A DNA stretch of 64,000 nucleotides from Flavobacterium johnsoniae (GTDB taxonomy: Bacteria; Bacteroidota; Bacteroidia; Flavobacteriales; Flavobacteriaceae), in the NCBI RefSeq assembly GCF_030388325.1, contig NZ_CP103794.1:3038001-3102000 (forward strand), read 5' to 3'. The position numbers and the translations under genes were made by a program. Below the pieces are notes generated by a model. It had not been told where the DNA came from. It saw nothing but the letters and a program-made list of their open reading frames with translations, and did not search any database. This document shows, piece by piece, positions 1 through 7,577 of the stretch. How positions within the stretch are numbered: position 1 is the stretch's first letter; every line of letters begins with the position of its first letter.

Positions 1-64
1 TGCGAACTTAGCGTTTGTAGACACAAAGAATATAAAAAAACCTTGCGCACTTTGCGGTTAAAAA
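1..64. repeat. Partial copy of a dispersed intergenic repeat upstream of proB
   Basis: The bases ending in CTTTGCGGTTA (about 43-63) closely match 61814-61834 and resemble the right arm of the palindrome near 60136-60162. This is a half copy without its partner arm in the window; the partner may lie to the left of position 1. Confidence 0.5.
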
Positions 65-84
65 ATCGCAACAAAACAACAACA

Positions 85-846
85 ATGAGCAAAAAAAGGA
101 TTTTATTAAAAATAGGAAGTAATACTTTAACCAAAGAAACCAATCATATTTCGCGGGGAAAGATTGAAGACCTTGGAGTTCAGATTGCGGCTCTAAACGA
201 TGAATATGAGTTTATCATAGTAAGTTCAGGAGCAATTGCGGCAGCAAAACAATTTGTAAAACTGGATAATCAAGACAAAGATGTTTTTGTAAAACAAGCT
301 TTGGCTTCAATCGGACAGCCACATTTAATGCGGATTTACAATGAAAATTTTAAGGATTTAGGATTAAATACTTCGCAGTGTTTACTTTCTTATTCTGATT
401 TCGAAAAAGAGCAGACCAAAAAGAACATTGTGAATACTATTAATGTATTAGTTAAAAACAATTACATTCCGATTATTAATGAAAATGATACCGTTGCCAC
501 AGATGAGATTCGGTTTGGAGATAATGACAAATTAGCGGCTTTAACGGCTGTTCTTTTAAATGTTGATATTCTGATTATTGCAACCAATACTAACGGAATT
601 TACACCAAAGAATCAATTCATAATGAAGTTCCGGAAACAATAAAATTGGTAAATGATTTAAAAACGCTGGAAAAAGAAATCGGCGAATCAAAATCATCAC
701 ACGGAACAGGAGGAATGCAGTCTAAAATAGAAGCAGCAGCAATTTCAAAAGCAGCAAATATAGAAACTTGGATTGTCAATGGATTGAATGATAATTTTAT
801 TTTAAAGGCGTTGAAGGACGAGATTGCGTTTACCAAGATTGTGTGA
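85..846 (+). CDS. proB: Glutamate 5-kinase, short form without PUA domain
   Basis: Phosphorylates L-glutamate to gamma-glutamyl phosphate, the first step of proline synthesis in the cytoplasm. The 253-residue protein has the amino-acid kinase fold: an N-terminal KIGSNTL nucleotide loop, SSGAIAAAK, the NENDTVATDEIRFGDND substrate block and a C-terminal GTGGMQSKIEAA motif. It is about 110 residues shorter than E. coli ProB and ends after the kinase domain, so the PUA domain is missing, as in some other bacterial ProB proteins. The ATG at 85 is chosen over the one at 43 because the kinase motif starts directly after it and the extra 14 residues are translated repeat DNA. It heads the arginine/proline cluster; proA is probably to the left, outside the window. 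Confidence 0.93.
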   Translation: MSKKRILLKIGSNTLTKETNHISRGKIEDLGVQIAALNDEYEFIIVSSGAIAAAKQFVKLDNQDKDVFVKQALASIGQPHLMRIYNENFKDLGLNTSQCLLSYSDFEKEQTKKNIVNTINVLVKNNYIPIINENDTVATDEIRFGDNDKLAALTAVLLNVDILIIATNTNGIYTKESIHNEVPETIKLVNDLKTLEKEIGESKSSHGTGGMQSKIEAAAISKAANIETWIVNGLNDNFILKALKDEIAFTKIV

Positions 847-856
847 TATTGAACGT

Positions 857-883
857 GGATGAAACGGATTCGCTATCGCGAAG
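857..883. repeat. Left arm of inverted repeat flanking the GxxExxY gene
   Basis: Bases 857-883 are the exact reverse complement of 1363-1389 (27 of 27). Similarity continues inwards with a few mismatches (GCGCTGATTTAAAC on the left, its degenerate complement on the right). The core CGCTATCGCGAAGGCG is itself nearly palindromic and resembles a sequence at about 30239-30262. Confidence 0.8.
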
Positions 884-951
884 GCGCTGATTTAAACTGA
901 TTTTATATTTATTTTAATTTTATGTAGTATATTTCATTCGAATTTGTTTTT

Positions 952-1341
952 ATGGAATTATTACATCGAGAGTTAACTGAAATCATTATTAAAACTTTTT
1001 ATGAAGTATATAATGAATTAGGACATGGATTTTTAGAAAGAGTTTATCAAAATTCCTTGTATTTGGAATTGAAAAATAAAGGTTTGTATGTTGAAGCTCA
1101 GAAGAAAATTAAAGTTTATTATAAAGGAATAGAAGTTGGAGAATATTACGCAGATTTAGTAGTTGAAGATTTAATTATTTTAGAACTAAAAGCTGCTAAT
1201 TGCATAGTAATAGAATTTGAAAACCAAATTTTAAATTATTTAAAAGGCACAAACTGTGAAGTAGGTTTGCTTCTAAATTTTGGAACAAAACCAGAATTTA
1301 GACGAAAAGTATTTGAAAACAGTAGAAAAATAAGAATATAA
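952..1341 (+). CDS. GxxExxY family protein, predicted PD-(D/E)XK nuclease fold
   Basis: A 129-residue protein of the GxxExxY family, named after a motif seen here as GFLERVY near residue 26. A later stretch, ADLVVEDLIILELKA, has the spacing of a PD-(D/E)XK active site (Asp, then Glu-x-Lys), so a nuclease or nucleic-acid-processing role is plausible; no activity is established for this protein. It sits alone between proB and argF', interrupting an otherwise biosynthetic cluster, and is bounded by inverted repeats at 857-883 and 1363-1389. The gene is A+T-rich like its neighbours and intact. The context looks like a small inserted unit rather than an arginine gene. Confidence 0.85.
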   Translation: MELLHRELTEIIIKTFYEVYNELGHGFLERVYQNSLYLELKNKGLYVEAQKKIKVYYKGIEVGEYYADLVVEDLIILELKAANCIVIEFENQILNYLKGTNCEVGLLLNFGTKPEFRRKVFENSRKIRI

Positions 1342-1362
1342 AAAATCCGCGTTAATCTGCGT

Positions 1363-1389
1363 CTTCGCGATAGCGAATCCGTTTCATCC
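1363..1389. repeat. Right arm of inverted repeat flanking the GxxExxY gene
   Basis: Perfect 27-base reverse complement of 857-883, starting 21 bases after the GxxExxY stop codon and ending 43 bases before the argF' start. Confidence 0.8.
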
Positions 1390-1432
1390 GCGTCTAATTT
1401 TTACAAACCAATAAGAAACAAAGAAAAAAACA

Positions 1433-2386
1433 ATGAACTACATCTCAATAAAAGACATCAACTCTTTATCAAAATGGGTGAAACAAGCGATTAAAATCAA
1501 AAAAAATCCACTTAAAAATCAAAGTTTAGGAAAGAATAAAACTCTTGGAATGTTATTCTTCAACCCGAGTTTAAGAACGCGTTTGAGTACTCAAAAAGCG
1601 GCTTTAAATTTAGGAATGAACGTTATGGTAATGAATTTTACCAATGAAGGCTGGACATTAGAGTTTGAAGATGGAGCTGTAATGAATTCTGGCGCTTCAG
1701 AGCATATCAAAGAAGCAGCAGAAGTAGTTTCTCAATATTGTGATATCATCGCTATTCGTGCTTTTGCAGGTTTGGTTGATAAAGAAAAAGATTATCAAGA
1801 AACTGTTATTTCAGGATTCTTGAAATATGCAACAGTGCCAATTGTAAATATGGAAAGTGCTATTCGTCATCCATTACAATCATTGGCAGACGCAATTACA
1901 ATGGAAGAATTCAAGCCTAGACATAAAGATAAACCAAAAGTGGTTCTTTCTTGGGCGCCGCACCCCAAAGCTTTGCCTCAGGCAGTTGCAAATTCTTTCG
2001 TAGAAATGATGCAGATGCAAAAAGATATGGATTTTGTAATTACACATCCAGAAGGTTATGAATTGAGCCCAGAAATCACAAAAGACTGCAAAATCGAATA
2101 CGATCAAGACAAAGCTTTTGAAAATGCTGATTTCGTTTACGTAAAAAACTGGAGCAACTTCAACGATTACGGAAAAGTAACCAACAGCGATCCAAATTGG
2201 ACAGTTACTGCCGAAAAAATGGCGTTAACCAACAACGGAAAATTCATGCACTGTCTTCCAGTTCGTCGTAATGTTATTGTAAGCGACGAAGTTTTAGACG
2301 GAGAAAATTCAATCGTAATCGAACAAGCGAATAATAGAACGTATTCAGCACAATTAGTTTTACAAAAGATTCTTAAGAAAATATAA
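1433..2386 (+). CDS. argF': N-acetylornithine / N-succinylornithine carbamoyltransferase (ArgF')
   Basis: Transfers a carbamoyl group to an N-acylated ornithine, giving N-acylcitrulline, in the variant arginine pathway of Bacteroidetes and Xanthomonas. The 317-residue protein has the carbamoyl-phosphate loop SLRTRLSTQ near residue 46, HPLQSLAD, and HCLPVRRN near the C-terminus, all typical of the family. The residue that separates acetyl- from succinyl-ornithine enzymes (Glu92 in Xanthomonas, Pro90 in Bacteroides fragilis, just before the Glu-His pair) appears to be Ser89 here, in SGASEHI. Published Xanthomonas mutants with a small residue there shift towards succinylornithine, so the natural substrate is open. 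It is followed by argB, argE and argH in the same direction. Confidence 0.93.
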   Translation: MNYISIKDINSLSKWVKQAIKIKKNPLKNQSLGKNKTLGMLFFNPSLRTRLSTQKAALNLGMNVMVMNFTNEGWTLEFEDGAVMNSGASEHIKEAAEVVSQYCDIIAIRAFAGLVDKEKDYQETVISGFLKYATVPIVNMESAIRHPLQSLADAITMEEFKPRHKDKPKVVLSWAPHPKALPQAVANSFVEMMQMQKDMDFVITHPEGYELSPEITKDCKIEYDQDKAFENADFVYVKNWSNFNDYGKVTNSDPNWTVTAEKMALTNNGKFMHCLPVRRNVIVSDEVLDGENSIVIEQANNRTYSAQLVLQKILKKI

Positions 2387-2395
2387 TTTATAGGT

Positions 2396-2484
2396 GCAAA
2401 GGTTCAAAGTTGCAAAGGAACAGAGGTTTTACAGCCTTTAGAAAAACCTTTGCACCTTTGTCCCTCTGCTCCTTTGAACCTTGA
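2396..2484. repeat. Imperfect inverted repeat before argB
   Basis: Two arms made of words such as AAGGTTCAAAG, TGCAAAGG and CAGAGG face each other around 2430-2445. The right arm ends in TTTGAACCTT only 6 bases before the argB start. Related arms occur before argE (3450-3501) and after the acyltransferase gene (51945-52020). Confidence 0.6.
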
Positions 2485-2488
2485 AGAA

Positions 2489-3262
2489 ATGAATGTATCA
2501 GTAATAAAAATAGGTGGAAACATCATCGACAATCCAGCAGAATTAGAACAATTTTTAACCGATTTTTCTAAAATAGAAGGATATAAAGTTTTAGTTCACG
2601 GCGGTGGAAAATCGGCTACAAAAATGGCACAGAGTATTGGTTTGGTTCCGCAGATGATTGACGGACGCCGAATTACAGATGCTCCAATGCTTGATGTTGT
2701 GGTAATGATTTACGCAGGGCAAATCAATAAACATATTGTGGCGCAATTGCAGGCTAAAGACAATAATGCAATTGGTTTTTCAGGAGCAGACGGAAATTTA
2801 ATTCAGTCCACAAAAAGAAATCACCCAACAATAGATTACGGATTTGTAGGTGATGTAAAACAAGTCAACACCAAATTACTGACGACTTTATTAGAAGCTG
2901 GAGTTGTTCCTGTTTTCTGTGCAATCACACACGACAAAAATGGACAATTGTTAAACACCAATGCTGATACAATTGCAAGTGAATTATCAATTGCATTATC
3001 GGAAGTTTTTGATGTGACGCTGACATATTGTTTTGAAAAACAAGGTGTTTTGCAAGATTCTGAAGACGATTCATCTGTAATTACAGAAATCAACGAAACA
3101 TTATACAATAAGTTAAAAGAAGAAAAAGTAATCCATTCTGGTATGATTCCAAAATTAGATAACTGTTTCAATAGTTTATCAAGAGGCGTGCAGAAAATCA
3201 AAATTGGACATCACAGAATGCTCCAAAACTCAAATATTCTGCATACAACGATTACATTATAA
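2489..3262 (+). CDS. argB: Acetylglutamate kinase (possibly acts on the N-succinyl form)
   Basis: Phosphorylates N-acylglutamate, the second step of arginine synthesis. The 257-residue cytoplasmic protein starts NVSVIKIGGNIID, with the glycine-rich VHGGGKSAT motif near residue 37, DGRRITD, a central NTNADTIAS segment and HSGMIPKLDNC, which are standard ArgB motifs. The start at 2489 is preferred over the ATG at 2450 because the upstream 13 codons are translated repeat DNA. If ArgF' in this organism uses succinylornithine, ArgB would be expected to use N-succinylglutamate; the sequence alone does not decide this. It lies between argF' and argE. Confidence 0.93.
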   Translation: MNVSVIKIGGNIIDNPAELEQFLTDFSKIEGYKVLVHGGGKSATKMAQSIGLVPQMIDGRRITDAPMLDVVVMIYAGQINKHIVAQLQAKDNNAIGFSGADGNLIQSTKRNHPTIDYGFVGDVKQVNTKLLTTLLEAGVVPVFCAITHDKNGQLLNTNADTIASELSIALSEVFDVTLTYCFEKQGVLQDSEDDSSVITEINETLYNKLKEEKVIHSGMIPKLDNCFNSLSRGVQKIKIGHHRMLQNSNILHTTITL

Positions 3263-3507
3263 AAAATACTGCCACGAATTGACTTTAATTTTACTGTTAA
3301 AAGAGAAAATAATTTTAGACTTACATTAAAAAGTTTATTTTGATTTTAATCTGTGACAAAAAAATAATGTTTGAAAATCCGTGTAATTAGTGGCAAAAAA
3401 ATAGAGCGCACGAGGTATTTTAAATAAATTTGCGCAAGTAAAAATGGTCAAAGGAAAGCTCAAAAACTTTGTTGCTTTGTTCCTTTGAGCCTTTGAACCT
3501 TATTAAA
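3263..3507. repeat. Gap between argB and argE with degenerate repeats
   Basis: The first part has facing words TGCCACGAATT (about 3270-3280) and CCGTGTAATTAGTGGCA (about 3379-3395), a decayed version of the palindrome at 43290-43370. The second part (3450-3501) has CAAAGG / CCTTTG arms ending in TTTGAACCTT, 6 bases before the argE start. No gene is visible. Confidence 0.55.
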
Positions 3508-4578
3508 ATGAAAAATATAGATACGCTTACCCAGGAAGCAATTAGTTTATTAAAAAGCCTAATCGAAACCCCTTCGTTTTCAAGTGAAGAAGATCAGACG
3601 GCTCTTTTAATCGAAAATTGGTTCAATCAGAATGAAATTCCCTTCAAGAGAGAAAACAACAATGTGTGGGCTTTCAACAAATATTTCGACGAGAACAAAC
3701 CAACACTTTTACTAAACTCACATCACGATACTGTACGACCAAATCAAGCATATACAAACGATCCGTTTAAAGCGATCGAAAAAGACGGAAAATTATTTGG
3801 TTTAGGAAGTAATGATGCTGGAGGATGCCTAGTTTCTTTACTGGCAACGTTTGTACATTTTTACGAAAATCAAAATCTTTCTCATAATATTGTAATTGTG
3901 GCTTCCGCCGAAGAAGAAAGCAGCGGAAAAAATGGTTTAAACAGTGTTTTAAAGCACTTACCAGAATTAGATTGTGCCATTGTCGGCGAACCAACTTTAA
4001 TGCAACTTGCAGTTGCTGAAAAAGGACTTTTAGTTTTAGATGTAAAAGTAAAAGGAACCGCAAGCCATGCCGCACATCAAAATGATGATAATGCATTATA
4101 TAAATCAATTCCAGTAATGGAATGGTTTAAAAACTATAAATTCGATAAAATCTCAGACGTTTTAGGTCCTGTAAAAATGACCGTGACGCAGATTAATGCC
4201 GGAAAACAACACAATGTTGTACCATCAGAATGTGATTTGGTTGTAGATATTCGCGTAACTGACCGTTATACAAACGCTGAAATTTTGGAAGTTGTAAAAG
4301 CAAATGTAAACGCCGAAGTAACACCAAGATCCATGCATTTAAATGCGTCATCTATTCCAGTTGCACATGGTTTGGTTCAAGCAGGAATTGCTTTAGGAAG
4401 AACAACGTATGGCTCACCAACACTTTCAGATCAATCCGTTTTAAGCTGTCAGTCTTTAAAATTAGGGCCAGGAGAAACTTTACGTTCGCATTCAGCAGAC
4501 GAATTTATTTTTGTAAATGAAATTGAAGAAGGAGTCGATTTGTATATTAAAATACTAACTGATTTCTTTAAATTATAA
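3508..4578 (+). CDS. argE: Acetylornithine deacetylase / N-acyl-citrulline deacylase, M20 family
   Basis: Zinc-dependent amidase that removes the acyl group in arginine synthesis; with an ArgF' pathway the substrate would be N-acetyl- or N-succinylcitrulline. The 356-residue protein has M20 metal motifs: SHHDTVRP (His and Asp ligands), GSNDAGG, the catalytic-base motif AEEESSG, a GEPT segment and a late HSADEF histidine. The dimerisation domain sits between about residues 170 and 280. The start at 3508 is chosen because the 13 upstream codons are repeat-derived and the M20 homology starts afterwards. It lies between argB and argH. Confidence 0.9.
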   Translation: MKNIDTLTQEAISLLKSLIETPSFSSEEDQTALLIENWFNQNEIPFKRENNNVWAFNKYFDENKPTLLLNSHHDTVRPNQAYTNDPFKAIEKDGKLFGLGSNDAGGCLVSLLATFVHFYENQNLSHNIVIVASAEEESSGKNGLNSVLKHLPELDCAIVGEPTLMQLAVAEKGLLVLDVKVKGTASHAAHQNDDNALYKSIPVMEWFKNYKFDKISDVLGPVKMTVTQINAGKQHNVVPSECDLVVDIRVTDRYTNAEILEVVKANVNAEVTPRSMHLNASSIPVAHGLVQAGIALGRTTYGSPTLSDQSVLSCQSLKLGPGETLRSHSADEFIFVNEIEEGVDLYIKILTDFFKL

Positions 4579-4588
4579 AAACGAAATT

Positions 4589-4621
4589 AAACCCGACAGG
4601 TTTTCAAAACCTGTCGGGTTT
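4589..4621. repeat. Perfect 16-bp stem palindrome between argE and argH
   Basis: Bases 4589-4604 and 4606-4621 are perfect reverse complements around a single C (core ACCCGACAGG / CCTGTCGGGT). The stem ends 15 bases before the argH ATG. Only three T follow it before the sequence breaks into CTAAAAA, so it is a weak intrinsic terminator at best. It more likely is a dispersed palindrome or a hairpin modulating expression between the two genes. Confidence 0.85.
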
Positions 4622-4636
4622 CTAAAAATAGTACCT

Positions 4637-5917
4637 ATGAAACTTTGGGAAAAAGGAATACCAACAGATAAACAAATCGAACAATTTACCGTTGGTAACG
4701 ACCGTGAACTAGATTTAGTTTTAGCAAAATATGATGCTTTAGGTTCAATTGCTCACGCGAAAATGTTAGGGCAGATTGGTTTGTTAACTCAGGAAGAAAC
4801 AACTTCTTTGGTTGATGCATTAAACGAAATCATCGCAGATATCGTAGTTGGAAATTTCGAAATCGAAGACAGTTTCGAAGACGTACATTCTAAAATTGAG
4901 TATCTTCTAACAGTAAAACTAGGCGATGCTGGAAAGAAAATCCACACTGCGCGTTCTCGTAACGATCAGGTTCTAGTAGACGTTCATTTGTATTTAAAAG
5001 ACGAATTAAAAGCAATAAAAGAACAGGTAAAAACTTTGTTTGACTTGTTGATGGAATCGGCAGAAAAGCATCAAAACGTTTTATTGCCTGGTTATACGCA
5101 TTTGCAAATTGCAATGCCATCGTCATTCGGAATGTGGTTTTCTGCTTACGCTGAAAGTTTGATTGACGATATTACAATGTTGAACGCCGCTTCAAAAATT
5201 GTAGATCAGAATCCGTTGGGTTCTGCTGCGGGTTACGGAAGTTCATTTCCAATCAACAGAACATTTACGACTCAGGAACTAGGTTTTGAAACGTTGAAAT
5301 ACAATGCCGTTGCAGCGCAAATGAGCCGTGGAAAAGCAGAAAAAACAGTTGCTTTTGCTATGACAAGTGTTGCAGGAACATTATCAAAATTTGCAATGGA
5401 CGTTTGTTTGTATATGAGCCAGAATTTCGATTTTATTGGTCTTCCGGCGCATCTTACAACAGGTTCAAGCATTATGCCTCATAAAAAAAATCCTGATGTT
5501 TTCGAATTAATCAGAGGAAAATGCAATAAGATTCAGGCGCTTCCATACGAAATCACTTTAATTACAAATAATCTTCCAAGCGGATATCATAGAGATTTAC
5601 AGCTTTTAAAAGAAGGATTATTTCCGGCAATTCAAACTTTGAAATCTTGTTTGGATATTGCTATTTTCTCAATTAAAGATATTACAGTAAAAGATTATAT
5701 TTTAGAAGATAAAAAATACGACTATTTATTTACTGTAGATACATTAAACGAAATGGTTGTGGCAGGAATGCCGTTTAGAGATGCTTACAAAGCTGTTGCT
5801 GAACAATTGGAAGCGGGAACGTATAAATCTCCAAAAGAAACCAAACACACGCACGAAGGCAGTATCAATAATTTATGTCTTGATGCGATTAAAGATAAAA
5901 TGAAAGCAGCTTTTTAA
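4637..5917 (+). CDS. argH: Argininosuccinate lyase
   Basis: Splits argininosuccinate into arginine and fumarate, the last step of arginine synthesis. The 426-residue cytoplasmic protein belongs to the fumarase/aspartase superfamily: EDVHSKIEYLL near the N-terminus, HTARSRNDQV, the TGSSIMPHKKNPDVFE signature loop with the catalytic Ser, and GYHRDLQ. It is slightly shorter than the usual 450-460 residues but keeps all active-site blocks. Last gene of the arginine run, followed by a bidirectional terminator. Confidence 0.96.
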   Translation: MKLWEKGIPTDKQIEQFTVGNDRELDLVLAKYDALGSIAHAKMLGQIGLLTQEETTSLVDALNEIIADIVVGNFEIEDSFEDVHSKIEYLLTVKLGDAGKKIHTARSRNDQVLVDVHLYLKDELKAIKEQVKTLFDLLMESAEKHQNVLLPGYTHLQIAMPSSFGMWFSAYAESLIDDITMLNAASKIVDQNPLGSAAGYGSSFPINRTFTTQELGFETLKYNAVAAQMSRGKAEKTVAFAMTSVAGTLSKFAMDVCLYMSQNFDFIGLPAHLTTGSSIMPHKKNPDVFELIRGKCNKIQALPYEITLITNNLPSGYHRDLQLLKEGLFPAIQTLKSCLDIAIFSIKDITVKDYILEDKKYDYLFTVDTLNEMVVAGMPFRDAYKAVAEQLEAGTYKSPKETKHTHEGSINNLCLDAIKDKMKAAF

Positions 5918-5953
5918 TGTTTCGTGAAATGTAAAAAGTAAGCTGTAAAAACT

Positions 5954-5987
5954 AAAAAGGTCATTGATTTGTTTCAATGACCTTTTT
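5954..5987. terminator. Bidirectional terminator between argH and the pectate lyase gene
   Basis: AAAAAGGTCATTGA (5954-5967) and TCAATGACCTTTTT (5974-5987) form a 14-bp stem with A and T runs on both sides, ending both convergent genes. Confidence 0.9.
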
Positions 5988-6001
5988 GATTTATCTAAAT
6001 T

Positions 6002-7318
6002 TTAGTTTTTTACCAACTTAAATGTTTTGCTTCTGTTTTCAATTTGAACTTTGCAGATGTAAATTCCTTTCGCAAGATTTCCAACATTGAGTTCTAATTT
6101 TTCGTCAGCAGTAATATTTTTAGAATGCGAATATACTTTTGATCCATTCGAAGAAAATAAATCCACTTCAGCCAAACCGTTATCAGAGCTTGAAAAATCA
6201 ATATTCAAAAGACGGTTAATTACTGAAGGATAATATTTCAAATCTAGATTGTTTACGCGGTCATTTAAGCCTAAATTATTGCAACTTGTAGATAAAACAC
6301 CTTGAGCAGTAACCTGTAAAGTCGCCCCAGCGCCACATGTTGGGTTAGAAACAAATCCAGCAACATTAGCGATCGGTAAAACACTATAGTTATAAGAAGG
6401 TTTTGTTACAGCAGTTCCAGAGTTTGCAGGAGCATTTAAACAATTGGAAAAAGAAATGCCAATTGTACCGCCATCTGTGCTTACGTAACTTTTGAAAGGA
6501 GTTCCGATTTTAGCAAAATCCGTTCCTTCAACGTAACAAGTTGTGTTGTTGCTTCCTCCGCCTAAACCAATTGCTAAAGAACCTGATACAGAAGTGTTAT
6601 AATAGCAATTTAAAATATGAAGTTCTGCATTTCTGGCTCTTGGCATTCTTTCTTTACAGCCTTCCGCCCAATAACAATTTTTGAAAGTAATGCTGTAATG
6701 CCCGTCAGAAGGCGCATCAGTTTTAGAAGATCCTACTAAATCAGAAAAACGATGATCATCTGCACCGCCAGAACCTCCCGCTTTTGGAGTTTTCAAATAT
6801 GTAAATTTACACCAAGAAACAGTCACATTATCTGCAGCGCCTTTATTGTCGAAATTACCATCCATTCCGTCTTGAAATTCGCAATGATCTACCCAAATAT
6901 TTGTTGCTTCGGAAGTCAAATTATCTTTACCGTCGACATCGTAAGCGCCTGGTCCTTCAAAAATTAAATTTCTAATAATGACATTATTTGAACCAGGTTT
7001 TAAATTTAAAATTCCAGAACCTGCGGCTGTCTGATCCAGATTTACCAATCTCGCTCCGGGAAGTCCAATTATGGTTTTGTCATTTACCTGCAAACTTGTA
7101 TACGTGCAGTTTAGAATTCCAGAAACTAAAATGACTTGCGGAGTGGTTAATTTTAATTTTGCAGTTAAATCAGCAAGAGTAGAAACCGTAACAGGTGTTG
7201 CATTTCCTCCGCCGGTTGTAGAAGCTCCAAATCCTTCAGGTGCACTCATAAAATAATTTTGCGCAAAAAGAAAGGAGTAAGGCAGGAGCAAGGCCAATAA
7301 AATAAGTTTTGTTTTCAT
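6002..7318 (-). CDS. Secreted pectate lyase (PL1-like) with T9SS sorting domain
   Basis: Predicted extracellular lyase cleaving polygalacturonate by beta-elimination. The 438-residue protein has a signal peptide (residues 1-19), a right-handed beta-helix with the PL1-typical WVDHCEF at about 142-148, and a late KERMPRARN region where PL1 enzymes carry the catalytic Arg. The last 80 residues form a T9SS type A sorting domain beginning around LKYYPSV and ending FKLVKN, so export across the outer membrane by the gliding-linked secretion system is expected. There is no SusC/SusD pair or second pectinase in the window, so it is a stand-alone gene. A promoter and a LacI-type palindrome lie directly upstream. 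Confidence 0.88.
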   Translation of the reverse strand: MKTKLILLALLLPYSFLFAQNYFMSAPEGFGASTTGGGNATPVTVSTLADLTAKLKLTTPQVILVSGILNCTYTSLQVNDKTIIGLPGARLVNLDQTAAGSGILNLKPGSNNVIIRNLIFEGPGAYDVDGKDNLTSEATNIWVDHCEFQDGMDGNFDNKGAADNVTVSWCKFTYLKTPKAGGSGGADDHRFSDLVGSSKTDAPSDGHYSITFKNCYWAEGCKERMPRARNAELHILNCYYNTSVSGSLAIGLGGGSNNTTCYVEGTDFAKIGTPFKSYVSTDGGTIGISFSNCLNAPANSGTAVTKPSYNYSVLPIANVAGFVSNPTCGAGATLQVTAQGVLSTSCNNLGLNDRVNNLDLKYYPSVINRLLNIDFSSSDNGLAEVDLFSSNGSKVYSHSKNITADEKLELNVGNLAKGIYICKVQIENRSKTFKLVKN

Positions 7319-7351
7319 TTAAGTGTGGTTTTTTGTGGTTTAATAGTTTAA

Positions 7352-7365
7352 TGTAATCGATTACA
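7352..7365. promoter_or_regulatory. LacI-family-type operator
   Basis: TGTAATCGATTACA is a perfect 14-base palindrome with the central CG typical of LacI/GalR-family sites. It lies 34-47 bases before the pectate lyase ATG and abuts the -7 box, so a bound repressor would block transcription start. No LacI-family gene is in the window. Confidence 0.65.
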
Positions 7366-7395
7366 CAAATGTAAAAGAATAAATATAATTTCAAA
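7366..7395 (-). promoter_or_regulatory. Bacteroidetes-type promoter of the pectate lyase gene
   Basis: On the minus strand a TTTG (-33; 7392-7395) is followed after 18 bases by TACATTTG (7366-7373), matching the TAnnTTTG -7 consensus exactly. Confidence 0.8.
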
Positions 7396-7546
7396 TTAAT
7401 TTATCAAATTTTTATGCTTTAATGTTTTGATTCTTAGATAAATAAGTGTTGTTTTTACACTAATAATTTATAAAGCGATGGATTAGAATGTTTTATCAAA
7501 TAGGAAAAGGTTTTTAAGGAAAAGCAGAAAATTCATCCTAAATACA

Positions 7547-7554
7547 TATATTTG
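7547..7554 (+). promoter_or_regulatory. -7 box for the membrane-protein pair
   Basis: TATATTTG matches TAnnTTTG and ends 23 bases before the ATG at 7578. No clear -33 TTTG is seen at the expected distance. Confidence 0.55.
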
Positions 7555-7577
7555 ATATACCAGTTTATATCAAATCA

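Noticed and set aside
2450..2488. ATG at 2450 as argB start
   Set aside because: The 13 codons are translated repeat DNA; the ArgB fold begins at 2489.
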